Shown here one piece after another: positions 46,484-55,862 of a stretch of DNA of 64,000 nucleotides; the stretch's first letter is position 1; each line of letters starts with the position of its first letter. Below the pieces are notes generated by a model. It saw only the letters and a list, made by a program, of their open reading frames with translations, had not been told where the DNA came from and ran no database searches. The stretch spans positions 23,139 through 87,138 of the forward strand of contig JAEUBA010000106.1 of the NCBI GenBank assembly GCA_018257865.1, in the 5' to 3' direction. The translations under genes were made by a program, and so were the position numbers. The stretch comes from Stereocaulon alpinum (lineage: Eukaryota > Ascomycota > Lecanoromycetes > Lecanorales > Stereocaulaceae).

Positions 46484-46990
46484 ATGTACGCTTTCAAGGT
46501 ATAACGCTCTCCCCCTATTCCTCGCTCATCTCCTGCCAGCCAATGCTAACAAACCCAGACCCTCCTCGCCCTCGCCCTCGCAGTCCCAACCCTCACCAAC
46601 CCCCTCCTCCGCGTCCGTTCCCTCTTTCCCCCAACCTCCCTCCTCACCACCCCTAACATCCACGAGCGCCAATGCGCCGAAACATGCGGCTCCACATGCT
46701 ACACCCAATCCGACATCGACGCCGCAGTCCAGCAAGGCTACAGCGACTACCAGTCCGGCCAAACGGCTGGCAGCAGCAGCTACCCGCATCAGTATAATGA
46801 CCGTGAGGGGTTCGCGTTCCCGGACTCGGGACCGTATTATGAGTTTCCGATTTTGGGTAGTGAGCAGGTGTATACGGGTGGGAGTCCTGGGGCTGATCGG
46901 GTGATTTTTACGGGGGATGGGATGTATGAGGGTGTCATTACGCATTCGGGGGCGAGTGGGAATGATTTCTTGCAATGTACTGCGGGCTGA
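46484..46990 (+). CDS. Secreted guanyl-specific ribonuclease, T1/N1 family
   Basis: A small extracellular RNase that cuts single-stranded RNA after guanosine. Exons are 46484-46498 and 46559-46990; the 60-bp intron has donor GTATAA, branch TGCTAAC and acceptor CCCAG. The product is 148 residues. MYAFKTLLALALAVPTLT is the signal peptide, followed by a likely propeptide to about residue 42. All four catalytic residues of the T1 fold are in place: His82 (SYPHQYN), Glu100 (YYEFPIL), Arg119 (GADRVIF) and His134 (VITHSGAS). Cys44, Cys48, Cys52 and Cys145 match the two disulphides. The length is that of simple T1-type nucleases; the long extra loops of ribotoxins are absent, so I do not call it a ribotoxin. 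It closes a group of short secreted-protein candidates. Confidence 0.95.
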
Positions 46991-47030
46991 GGATGTGTGA
47001 TGAGTTCAGACTCAGCTTGAATGCGGTGTA

Positions 47031-47210
47031 GCTGTCTTCTAGTGAAGTAGAACTCAACACACAATGCAAGTCACACGTCAATTCATTCTCTTTCGTTACT
47101 ATGGGATTGACTCAGCCCACCTCTGATGCAGTCGTTGCCGTCTTCCAGTGAAGAAAGATTCAACACATGATGCAAGTCACATGTCAATTCATATCCTTTA
47201 ATCACTATGG
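47031..47210 (+). repeat. Diverged direct repeat, 2 x 74 bp
   Basis: Copies at 47031-47104 and 47137-47210 align without gaps at about 59 of 74 bases, with shared TGCAAGTCACA and GTCAATTCAT cores. Many differences are transitions. They lie just past the ribonuclease stop codon, so the first copy probably overlaps its 3' untranslated region. Confidence 0.8.
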
Positions 47211-47499
47211 AAGTGAGAAGTGATTGATATTGTCCATTGTAGGCTGGAGCGCCTTGAGGGCCCCCAGGCCTCGACCAGTGACATTATCCAAGTGAAACTG
47301 GCCCTCGCCCCTGAAGTCATTTACATCAAGTGCAAGCACATCAAAAGCAAATTAGTGAACAAGCCGCAATCTTGTTGTCCAGGAGCATTCACTCTCGTGG
47401 CAAGAAATACGCGCCAAGCAATGAAAAACCTCACGCTCAATATCAATATAAAACGAGCGAAGATTCCGGACTCTCAGTCCGGATCACCCACCTTACAAA

Positions 47500-47507
47500 T
47501 ATATAAA
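47500..47507 (+). promoter_or_regulatory. TATA box that decides the zinc-finger gene start
   Basis: TATATAAA lies only 12 bp before the first ATG of the frame (47519) but 99 bp before the ATG at 47606. A transcript starting about 30 bp downstream would miss the first ATG, so 47606 is taken as the start. Confidence 0.6.
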
Positions 47508-47605
47508 CCCCAGCCAACATGGACCCAGGTGAGTTTCTCTCCTCGTCAACACCCGCGTTCATCACCCTCACCATCACCAACACCATCACATCAACCGCAT
47601 CCAAA

Positions 47606-48181
47606 ATGCCTCACAGCAGCAAAGCTAACTTGGAAGCATACAACAATGGGTACCGAACGAAGGAGGAATACCAGCACCTCCGACTGACGAGGATCGCTCG
47701 GGAAGCCGAGCAGCTGAGACGGAGGATGGCGCGAGCCATCGGGGCCATGAGGCCCACCAGACAACGACCAGCACGAGCTCGACAACAGCCACTCCGCCGC
47801 CAACCAGCTCGTGCTTGTGCCCTTGCCCCCGCCCCTGCTCCCGCCCATGCTCCTGCTCCTCCTCCCGCTCTTGCTCCTGCCCCTGCTCCCGCTCCCGCTC
47901 CTGCTCCTGTTCCTGCCCCCGCCCCCGCTCCTGCTTCCGCCCGAACGCTGCGAGAGGCAGCAGAGCTAGCGCTCTACGACGGGGTCTTCTGGCCAGATTT
48001 GGTCCCGGCTGGACAGCAGCCAACCCAACCTGTCCGACCTGTTCCGCCCACCAATCCAACCAAGCGATGCAGCAGATGCCGTGCCCTCTTCGCCAGGAAG
48101 TGGCACGTCAAGTCCCACTGGGCAGCATGCATCAAAGCAAACGGGAACCCACAGGCGCTAAACTGGGACAATGGTCTTTAG
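47606..48181 (+). CDS. Small C2HC zinc-finger-like protein with an Ala-Pro tract
   Basis: A protein of 191 residues starting MPHSSKANLEAYNNGYRTKE, chosen because of the TATA position. Residues 30-70 form a basic helix (LTRIAREAEQLRRRMARAIG) followed by R/Q-rich sequence. Residues about 72-115 are an alanine-proline tract coded by repeated GCTCCTGCCCCC-like units. Near the C-terminus is a C-x2-C-x12-H-x3-C motif (CSRCRALF...HWAAC, residues 155-175), resembling a C2H2/C2HC finger. Overall it is strongly basic and could bind nucleic acid. No family is recognised. Nine bases after the stop an apparent intron (48190-48242) begins, followed by the 72-bp repeat array. Another frame stays open through the Ala-Pro tract and the array, which I treat as a by-product of repeats. 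Confidence 0.62.
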   Translation: MPHSSKANLEAYNNGYRTKEEYQHLRLTRIAREAEQLRRRMARAIGAMRPTRQRPARARQQPLRRQPARACALAPAPAPAHAPAPPPALAPAPAPAPAPAPVPAPAPAPASARTLREAAELALYDGVFWPDLVPAGQQPTQPVRPVPPTNPTKRCSRCRALFARKWHVKSHWAACIKANGNPQALNWDNGL

Positions 48182-48189
48182 ACCTTGGG

Positions 48190-48242
48190 GTATGTCACCG
48201 TCCATTTCTTGCCATCACCGAGGCTGATCTTGACATTTACAG
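48190..48242 (+). other. Probable intron in the 3' untranslated region
   Basis: Donor GTATGT, branch GGCTGATC and acceptor ATTTACAG, 53 bp, all typical of introns in this window. It starts nine bases after the stop codon of the zinc-finger gene. It indicates that the transcript extends into the hairpin repeats. Confidence 0.5.
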
Positions 48243-48261
48243 GCTTGAACGACAGTGTTCA

Positions 48262-48474
48262 CAGCGCGATGTTGCATTGAACGATGAAATGACAGCTAAG
48301 CATCGTAATGCAACGGGAGATCTTTTTCTTTTACAGCGTGATGTTGCATTGAACGATGAAATGACAGCTAAGCATCGTAATGCAACGGGAGTTCTTTTTC
48401 TTTTACAGCGTGATGTTGCATTGAACGATGAAATGACAGCTAAGCATCGTAATGCAACGGGAGTTCTTTTTCTT
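48262..48474 (+). repeat. Three tandem 72-bp units, each an inverted-repeat hairpin
   Basis: Units at 48262-48333, 48334-48405 and 48406-48474 (the last three bases short). Units 1 and 2 differ at only two bases. Each unit contains GTTGCATT and AATGCAAC as perfect 8-base arms, with CGATG and CATCG as an inner 5-bp stem, around a 14-base loop. Each unit ends in a pyrimidine tract and TTTTACAG, which looks like a splice acceptor. One frame (QRDVALNDEMTAKHRNATG per unit, 24 residues) is open across all copies because 72 is a multiple of three; the other two are closed. Confidence 0.93.
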
Positions 48475-48913
48475 GTGCGTGGATATTTCGGGGGCCAATG
48501 GCCAATGTTTTCTTGTCAGTATCAAAGCATGTAGCCATCAAAGATGACATTTAATCTTTCTAGTATCAGCGTTTCAGTGTTTATTCGGTGGTTCTTTAGT
48601 TAGCGAAGATACCCCGAGCCAAAATGTACTACGGCCGTTTTGTTTCAACTCAATTTGTGGGGCAGAATGTGGACTCCACTTCGTGTGCCCAAACTCTCTC
48701 AAAACCACGATTAATTCTCCACAGGCATTCCTTGGATCTCCAAAGCCTCTCTAAACGTCTTTGCTATATTCCAAAATCAGTGTTCAAGCCGTCAACAATT
48801 ATATCTCCTCGAAAGTAAGCTAATGCCGTAAGTGTTCCTTAGTGCCATCACTGCAAGCACACTCAAGAATTTTCGTTCGCCGCTCGCCGAGTCCGCTACC
48901 ACAAGGCCTCATC
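48475..48913. other. Intergenic after the hairpin array
   Basis: About 440 bp with no supported gene. It holds the likely poly(A) region of the zinc-finger transcript and the promoter of the next gene. Confidence 0.5.
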
Positions 48914-50194
48914 ATGATGGACGCACTTGACATGACTTTCTTGGACTCTTCACACACTAGCCAATCCGAGCTTTCAACACAGAGCTATGAATCTCCCACC
49001 TCCAGCAAGTCGTCCGTCGCATCAGACACCTCGAGTTGTACCGAGATTGGATCATCAACCAGCGCGACTCCAAGAAAAAGATCATTCGACACTGCATTTC
49101 CCGTATTAGAGCCTGCACACGTATCGGCAGGTCAATGGCTCACCAACGACTTCGTCCTGCCATCGGTAGAATCAAACGCTTGGGCCAAGGAATTATGCAC
49201 AAGTTTGGTTGCTATAGAACTTGGCAAATCGACGGGGGCTTCGATACTGGGAAATCCCTCTGTAGTACAGGCTGACCAGCTGTCAACGACTGATGCGCCA
49301 CAAGACAGCAGCGATCAACCTTATCCCCCTGAGGAATCGCAGACTAAGACGCCAACAGCGGATGTGTCGCAGAAGGCCCCTAATCCAATTCATTCAATCG
49401 TAAGCCAAGCCATTGCATGGGGAACGACAAGAACTTCTCAACGGGACATCTTGAAGCTTTCAGATCATCTCGACAATTGTTCGTGCTGGAAAGGTCTCGA
49501 ATGTCATTTCACTAGGGAGCAAAGATATTTTCCCCAATGGAATGAAGATGAAGGCGACAAGAAGCTCATGATTATGAAAGATGAGAAACCTTGCATCACC
49601 GTGGCAACTGTATGGGTGCCAATCCATTTGCTTCATCCCACTAAAAGAAATATCGAGTACGAAAAGGCACTGCGGAAAGCGCCTCCTTCGACAGTCCTGG
49701 CGTTTTATGAGATGCTCCTGGACAGACTGGAGCTCTATCACGATCAGCTTGAGGCAGGCAAGGAGAGATTCAGGGAGATGAGCTTGGCGGAAAGCAGAGG
49801 TGTAGAGGTCCCCAGGGGTTATCATGTCCATCTGGCCTGGCAGAGACACGTTCGCGCCAAAGTTGAGCGGTTGAATATGTTCGAGTGTGGATGTAGTAAT
49901 GCGAATGCTTCGGCAGCTTCTATCCTGGAGCCGCGGACGCCTAAGAGAAGTATGAAGGTGCTTGTTACCCTTGTTCAAGCAGTAGCGCTGAAACAGCAAG
50001 CTATGAGGTACATCTTTGGGGTCAGGGCGAATCAGAGAAGCATTGAAAGCTTGGCTATAATGTGCGAAGAGTTGCTTTCGAATACTTGCTGGCACGCGCC
50101 AGCAGTTTTGCCGACCATCCCAGTCCGAAAGACTAGGTGGAACAAGGAGAGAAGGGGCTGGACAGGCTTGAAGCCTGAGGATATTGATATGTAG
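48914..50194 (+). CDS. Hypothetical protein, 426 residues
   Basis: A single-exon protein, not recognised. The first true ATG is at 48914 (immediately followed by a second); the frame upstream opens only with a GTG. Residues 1-65 are S/T-rich and acidic, then a disordered P/T/Q-rich stretch continues to about 155. The folded part begins near RDILKLSDHLDNCSCWKGLE, with a Cys-rich CSCWKGLECHF that might bind metal. It continues with a helical region (STVLAFYEMLLDRLELYHDQ) and HVHLAWQRHVRAKVERLNMF. The C-terminus is basic and tryptophan-containing. No signal peptide or membrane helix is seen. It is probably lineage-restricted. Confidence 0.72.
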   Translation: MMDALDMTFLDSSHTSQSELSTQSYESPTSSKSSVASDTSSCTEIGSSTSATPRKRSFDTAFPVLEPAHVSAGQWLTNDFVLPSVESNAWAKELCTSLVAIELGKSTGASILGNPSVVQADQLSTTDAPQDSSDQPYPPEESQTKTPTADVSQKAPNPIHSIVSQAIAWGTTRTSQRDILKLSDHLDNCSCWKGLECHFTREQRYFPQWNEDEGDKKLMIMKDEKPCITVATVWVPIHLLHPTKRNIEYEKALRKAPPSTVLAFYEMLLDRLELYHDQLEAGKERFREMSLAESRGVEVPRGYHVHLAWQRHVRAKVERLNMFECGCSNANASAASILEPRTPKRSMKVLVTLVQAVALKQQAMRYIFGVRANQRSIESLAIMCEELLSNTCWHAPAVLPTIPVRKTRWNKERRGWTGLKPEDIDM

Positions 50195-50695
50195 GCAATC
50201 TAGATGTTGACAATGGAAAGTCGTGTCTTTACCATTTTCGCGGACACCAGCCATGTCGAATTAGCCGGAGATTCGTAGGATATCGCCGACTCCCTCGGTA
50301 TCCGCATGCATCCAGATCCTACGGAGGACATTCCTATTACACGTGCTCCTATGTTTATGCTCTCCTATCTATTATCTGCTTCTCCAGATGCCTCTCGAAC
50401 AACGTCATTGATCACGCGCCCAATGGAAGACCTTGACAACGGCTGAATTGGCTCTTCCTCGTGCGTGACACGCGCAATCTTTCCCCCACTGTCCCCTCGT
50501 TCTCCGTCGTTGGACTGTCGAGTCCGTTCTACGAAACGACGATCTAAGGAAAGACTATCTACAACTCTGGGACGCTCTAAAATACCACCTTTCCAGCCTC
50601 ATGCTACTGTCCTAGGCTAAGCTCAACCCCTCGAGCCCGGGCACCCTGAGCACGCCGTCCTTCATATCTCAGCTACGCACACTTCGAAGCGAGAC
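50195..50695. other. Intergenic, lipase gene promoter
   Basis: About 500 bp, pyrimidine-rich over 50330-50600, with no supported gene. Confidence 0.5.
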
Positions 50696-52916
50696 ATGAT
50701 AGGTATTCTACTCATCTTGTTGCACAAATCTGTCTGTTCTAACGAGGCTAAACAGACCATGTCCTCGGACGGCCTTCCGTCCAATTCAGGAAGATACAGG
50801 TCTTTGCCGTTGTTTCGTTCTGGTCCCTTTACCTGTTCCGGCGAGTCAAACCAGTGCCAAAATGCGTGGTGCTTGTCTGACTCGCTACAGTGGCAACAAT
50901 CACGGCCCTCCATTCCTTCGGAACCTCTCCCTTCGCCTTTCAAAGCGTCTTACCCCATGGCAGACAGTGGTGGTCACCCTCCTTTACCTATACATCTGCC
51001 GTAACTTCGCAAAGATTTTCGGCTTAGAAAGCCCGGAGCCTTTGGCAAACCTATACAGCAGAGCATACTTCCGAGCAACATGGATAACAACGGCCCTGGA
51101 TGCGGGTTACTGGACAGCGATGAAGATACGGAGAAAGTGGCTAAGAGACATCGCTTCCATAGTCTTCACGGCACATTACTTGATCGCTGCGGAACAAGCG
51201 GATGAAAAGGTTCGGAAAGTGAGAGCGTCGTTGACAGTGGAGCATCTTAGGGTCTCATGGAACAAGACTACGACCCCATACCTCTCGGCCATCACAAGAT
51301 TGATGAGACCGAAGCTGACCCGATATCCTCCACGGGCCATAAGGATACCGAGGCCAGCCGAGTCTTCATACAAAGAGCCTGTCATTGCTTGGCTGTACTT
51401 CGATGGTCCATTATCAGCGCTGAAAACCCATACAAAGATCGTCTTAGACTTTCCAGGCGGAGGTTATGTGGCTATGACTCCAAGGCATCACGATGACAAG
51501 CTTCTAGCGTGGGCCGGCAGGACCGGGTTGCCGGTACTGAGTCTAGAGTACAGGAAGGCGCCAGAGTATCCTTATCCACATGCTCTCAATGAATGCTACG
51601 ATGTGTACCATACACTTGTAGTAACTCAAGGACGGTGCATTGGATTGGCTGGACGCACATCACCACGCATCATTCTTACTGGGGATAGTGCTGGTGGCAA
51701 TTTCGCTACTGGTGTGGTGCTTATGATCCTACAAAGTGCCGGTACAAATCCGCAACGGCGGCAAGGTCAAGAAGCGCTGCCCGTGCCAGAAGGCTTGATA
51801 CTGATATATCCGAGCTTGGATATGAACATAGGAAATTGGATGACAGACGAGCAGATGTCTCTTATCCAAGACCAACGGACACGCAAAAGAAATCGAAACG
51901 TTCTGAGGAGAAAGAGTGATGACTATTACCGGCTAACGCCGGACACTCCACATCCTTCGGATGACGAGGCCGAAGATGGCATGCCAGTGTCTCAGCGGTC
52001 ACAGGAGCGAGAGGACACAAGTGCTGCCAATAACGGGCTCAAGTCGCCTGTGGAACCTCCAACGAAAAAGGAAGCAGCTGCTACCGTAGCTCATCACACT
52101 GCTAGTTTGGCGTCTTCGAAACCAAAGCAGCTTAAGACCCGCCTTGCTGTGTCTTCGATGATCTCTTACTTCAACGACCGAGTCTTGACCCCAGAGATGA
52201 TGCGCGCCATGATCATTCTGTATGTCGGCCCACACAATCGACCCGATTTTAGCACCGACTATCTGCTGTCGCCACTACTCGCCCCTGAAGCTTTGCTGGC
52301 CAATTTCCCCAAGACCTTCTTTCTAACAGGTGAACGAGATCCGCTGGTTGATGACACTGTGATCTTCGCGGGTCGTCTTCGTCAAGCGAAATCTAATTTA
52401 TTCGTGCAGCGGAAAGAGCTCAGCCTTGTCGGACTGAAGGACGAGTTCGATGAGAGAGATCATGTCGAAGTCACGCTAATCCCAGGTATTTCACACGGAT
52501 TCCTGCAATTCGTCGGTATCTTCCCCGAAGCTTGGAAGCACATATTTCGCTGCACCCGATGGATAGAGGAGGTCTTTGAAGCCTCGGAGCCCGTCGAGAG
52601 TCCTTACATCACACGCAGGTCCTCGCCAACTCGGGGCTTCGAAGCCAACGGTAATCATCGACGCCACCATTATCGCGCGCCAACTGAGAGCTCCGGCGAT
52701 GAGGACAATCCATTGATGATGAGCTCTATAACAGAGAACGGGCCTGCACCACGGACTTCAAAAAGAGGTCGAGGGAAGAGAGTAAGACATCAAGATGGTC
52801 GAAGGAACCGATCTATGGTCAGCCTTGCTAGTGAAGAGGATTTGATGGGTAGGAGGATGAGAGGTTTGGCAGGAGGCTTGATGGGGATGACTGGAGATGG
52901 GACAACGACTCCTTGA
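50696..52916 (+). CDS. Hormone-sensitive-lipase-like alpha/beta hydrolase, three exons
   Basis: A predicted membrane-associated esterase/lipase of 705 residues. Exons are 50696-50702 (only 7 nt), 50756-50840 and 50891-52916. Intron 1 has donor GTATTC; intron 2 appears to be GC-AG (donor GCGAGT, branch CTGAC, acceptor CTACAG). The reading frame and similarity both need it, giving MIDHVLGRPS ... SLYLFRGNNHGPPFLRNLSL. Hydrophobic helices lie near residues 20 and 55. The hydrolase core has the oxyanion loop DFPGGGYVA (about 220), nucleophile GDSAGGN (Ser about 297), acid GERDPLVDD (Asp about 514) and base GISHGF (His about 566). An insert of about 110 low-complexity residues sits before the acid, and a charged tail follows. 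Substrates are probably acyl or steryl esters. A less likely alternative starts at the ATG at 50862. Confidence 0.88.
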
Positions 52917-53301
52917 TGCCCTTGCTATTGACACCTTTATATTGCATGATAGCCTTGGAATGGTTTTTGTTGGATACTGGCGACGGTTTTTGCAGGCATA
53001 CATGATACCCATTGGACAGGGACTGCGTAGGCACTGAACATTCCATATACCATCATTGCCTAAGCCCCGATTTGACCTGCTGCGTCCTCCGTAAAACGCC
53101 TTCTGCAGCCCGGGTAAATTTCCCCAGCTTGGGGCCTGTGTTTGCGTGGGGGTCCATGCCTCGGCTTAAAACGCGGAGGGCCCAACTCCAAGGCTCAAAT
53201 GCCAAACACCTTGAAACAAAGACCAATACTCCAAAGCCACCGTGTCGCCTCCAATACTATGCCAATCCTTTGACCCCCTGCCATCCAATGTATATGGCAG
53301 A
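52917..53301. other. Intergenic between lipase and ABC transporter
   Basis: A 385-bp spacer between two plus-strand genes; it must hold the 3' end of the lipase and the promoter of the transporter. Confidence 0.5.
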
Positions 53302-55505
53302 ATGGCAGTCCAATCGACCTTGATCCACTCCGTGCCCTCCGAGAAGTCAATAAAACAAGTTATATCCAGTTTAACCACCCTCTACCTCACCCACCGCACA
53401 AAGATCTCCCGCACAGTCTACGTAACCCTTACTCTCGCCCTCATAAATCGCGTCCGCAATGCCATCTCCGAACAGAAAGCTGCCTCCATACACCAGGCGG
53501 AGATACGGCAGCAACGCGCTGGAACTGCTGCTTCGAGTGTGGATAAGGAAGGGAGACCAAGGAGACAGAAGGTGGAGCTGAACAGCGAATTTTTTCGGAA
53601 TTTGTGGAGGCTATTGAAGATTGTTATACCGGGGTGGAAGAGCAAGGAGTTGAGGCTTGTCATCAGTCACAGTTTCTTTTTGGTGATAAGGACGTTAACA
53701 AGTCTATATGTGGCCGAGCTGGATGGGAAGCTGGTCAGCAGCTTAGTTAGAGGGAAGGGGAAAGAGTTCCTGAGGGGCATTGTCTGGTGGATGATTGTTG
53801 CGATTCCAGCTACCTTTACGAACTCAATGCTATCATACCACCAATGCAAGCTGGCGCTGCAGTACCGAAGCCGACTCACGGCGTACCTACACTCGCGATA
53901 CCTCGGTAACATGACCTTCTACAGTCTCTCTGCGCTGGACGACCGAATAAAGAATGCAGATCAACTCATCACGGTGGATGTTGCGCGGTTCTCGAACAGT
54001 CTTGCGGAGCTGTACTCGAACCTGGCGAAGCCGACGTTAGACATCATAATATACAACTACTCGCTATCACGTTCTGTGGGAGGGGAAGGGTTGTTTGCAA
54101 TGAGCCTACTCGTTCAACTCTCAGCGAACGTCATGCGTGCTCTGACTCCACCGTTTGGGAAATATGTGGCAGAAGAAGCACGACTCGAGGGCGAGTTCAG
54201 GTTTCAGCATTCAAGACTAATAGATAACAGCGAGGAAATCGCGCTATATTATGGGCATGAAGCAGAGAAGGATACGCTAGATAAAGGGTACTTTACGCTA
54301 ATCAAGCATGTCAATCGGATACTAAGGAGACGGCTCTATCATGGTGTTATGGAGGATTTTGTGATTAAGTACTTCTGGGGTGCGTTGGGGCTCATGCTTT
54401 GCAGTGTGCCTGTCTTCTTCAAGATACCCGGGCAGACTTTGCGCGGCATGGGCGATCGAACAGAGAGTACGTACACCTTCTTCCTCTCCGAACCCTTACA
54501 TGAGTATTGATATGGATTCCAGGCTTTGTGACAAACCGCCGCATGCTCCTCTCCTCTTCTGATGCCGTCGGCCGCGTAATGTTCTCCTACAAAGAAATCA
54601 CCGAACTAGCAGGCTACACCTCCCGCGTCGCCACTCTACTAAACGTAATGGATGACATTCAAGCCGGCAAATTCGAAAAGAAGCTCGTATCATCTACCTC
54701 CGCCTCCCACGCATCCATCCTCTCAACCCGCGGCACAACAATCGAAAGCCCCAACATCGAATTCATCGACGTCCCCATCGTATCCCCCAACGGCGACATA
54801 CTCGTCAAAAAGCTCTCCTTCACCGTCAAACCCACGCACCACCTCCTAATCATCGGCCCCAACGGCTGCGGCAAATCCTCCCTCTTCCGCATCCTCGGCG
54901 GCCTCTGGCCCGTCTACGGCGGCACAGTCCACAAACCCGCCCACAGCGACATCTTCTACATCCCACAACGCCCCTACCTCTCCCGCGGCACGCTGCGCCA
55001 ACAAATCATCTACCCTGACTCGCTACGGCAAATGCGCGCCAAAGGAACCACAGATACCGATTTACTGAAATGGCTGCAAGCGGTCGATATAGCGCATATT
55101 GTCGACCGCCCTGGAGGCTGGGACGCCGAAGATGAATGGCGCGATGTTCTCTCTATAGGCCTCCAACAGCGCGTAGCTATGGCGCGACTTTTCTACCATG
55201 CGCCCAAATACGCGATCCTAGACGAATGCACGTCCTCCGTTACGCTGGAAGTCGAGCGGCAGATGTATGAGACTGCGAAATCCCTCGGGGTGACGCTCAT
55301 GACTGTTAGTCATCGACGGAGTCTGTGGCGGTATCATGGGTGGATATTGCAGTTTGATGGGAAGGGGGGGTATGTTTTTTCGGAGCTGGATGCGGAGAGA
55401 AGGCTGGGGCTTGAGGATGAGAGGGAGGAGTTGGAGGGGAGGTTGAGGGGGGTGGAGGAGATGGAGAGGAGGGTGGGGGAGTTGGAGGCCGTTAGGGATT
55501 CGTAG
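53302..55505 (+). CDS. Peroxisomal long-chain fatty-acyl ABC half-transporter (ABCD family)
   Basis: A half-size ABC transporter of 715 residues, of the Pxa1/Pxa2 type that imports long-chain acyl-CoA into peroxisomes. Exons are 53302-54466 and 54523-55505; the 56-bp intron has donor GTACGT and acceptor TTCCAG. The start (MAVQSTLIHS) is the ATG next to the conserved N-terminus. The membrane domain runs to about residue 390, with the EAA-like NSEEIALYYGHEAEKDTLDK. The nucleotide-binding domain has Walker A GPNGCGKSS (about 500-508), the Q-loop in YIPQRPYLSRGTLRQQI, Walker B YAILDECTSSV and the switch His in LMTVSHRRSLW. The signature is LSIGLQQRVAMAR rather than LSGGEKQR. The C-terminus is a charged coiled coil. 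I cannot tell Pxa1 from Pxa2 by eye. Confidence 0.9.
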
Positions 55506-55862
55506 TGGGGGAAATTGGTGTTCGGTATGGAGATTGTAGACCTACCTACCTGCCTCGCCTTGTTGGAGTGGCATGGGCATGGGGTAATGATACCATGGGC
55601 GGAAATACATTCAGCAAGCGGTCTTGATAAGACATATGTTTGAGTAGAGACAAAGCAGCGCCTTGGGCTATGCATGACTACAAATAGGTGTGACATCTAT
55701 GTATTTCCAATTCCACCACCACCACCACCACCAAGAAACCGCATTATACGCCTAACCACGTACAAGTCGTGAGACGTATTGCTCTCTCAAGTATTCACAA
55801 TTGGCTTTCATTAGACCGAAACCCCTATTCTTCCCATATCCCATGTTCCCCTAGCGATTTTC
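55506..55862. other. Intergenic between convergent genes
   Basis: About 360 bp. It holds a short (CCA)n run of about seven units at 55711-55732 and nothing else of note. Confidence 0.6.

Larger units (their letters stand above)
46991..47605. other. Intergenic with a diverged direct repeat
   Basis: This spacer holds the 3' region of the ribonuclease gene, a duplicated segment of about 74 bp and the promoter of the zinc-finger gene. Confidence 0.6.

Noticed and set aside
46484..46990. Ribotoxin (sarcin-type)
   Set aside because: The protein is of simple T1 length, without the long basic loops that define ribotoxins.
47815..48534. 239-codon plus-strand frame through the Ala-Pro tract and hairpin repeats
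   Set aside because: In the tract it reads as a Cys/Ser/Arg shadow of the Ala-Pro frame. It has no promoter or start context of its own, and its openness over the array follows from the 72-bp unit length.
48842..48913. Upstream extension of the gene at 48914
   Set aside because: The extension depends on a GTG start; the tandem ATG at 48914/48917 is the natural start.
53242..53301. Upstream extension of the ABC transporter
   Set aside because: The frame opens at a GTG and the conserved N-terminus begins at MAVQST (53302).
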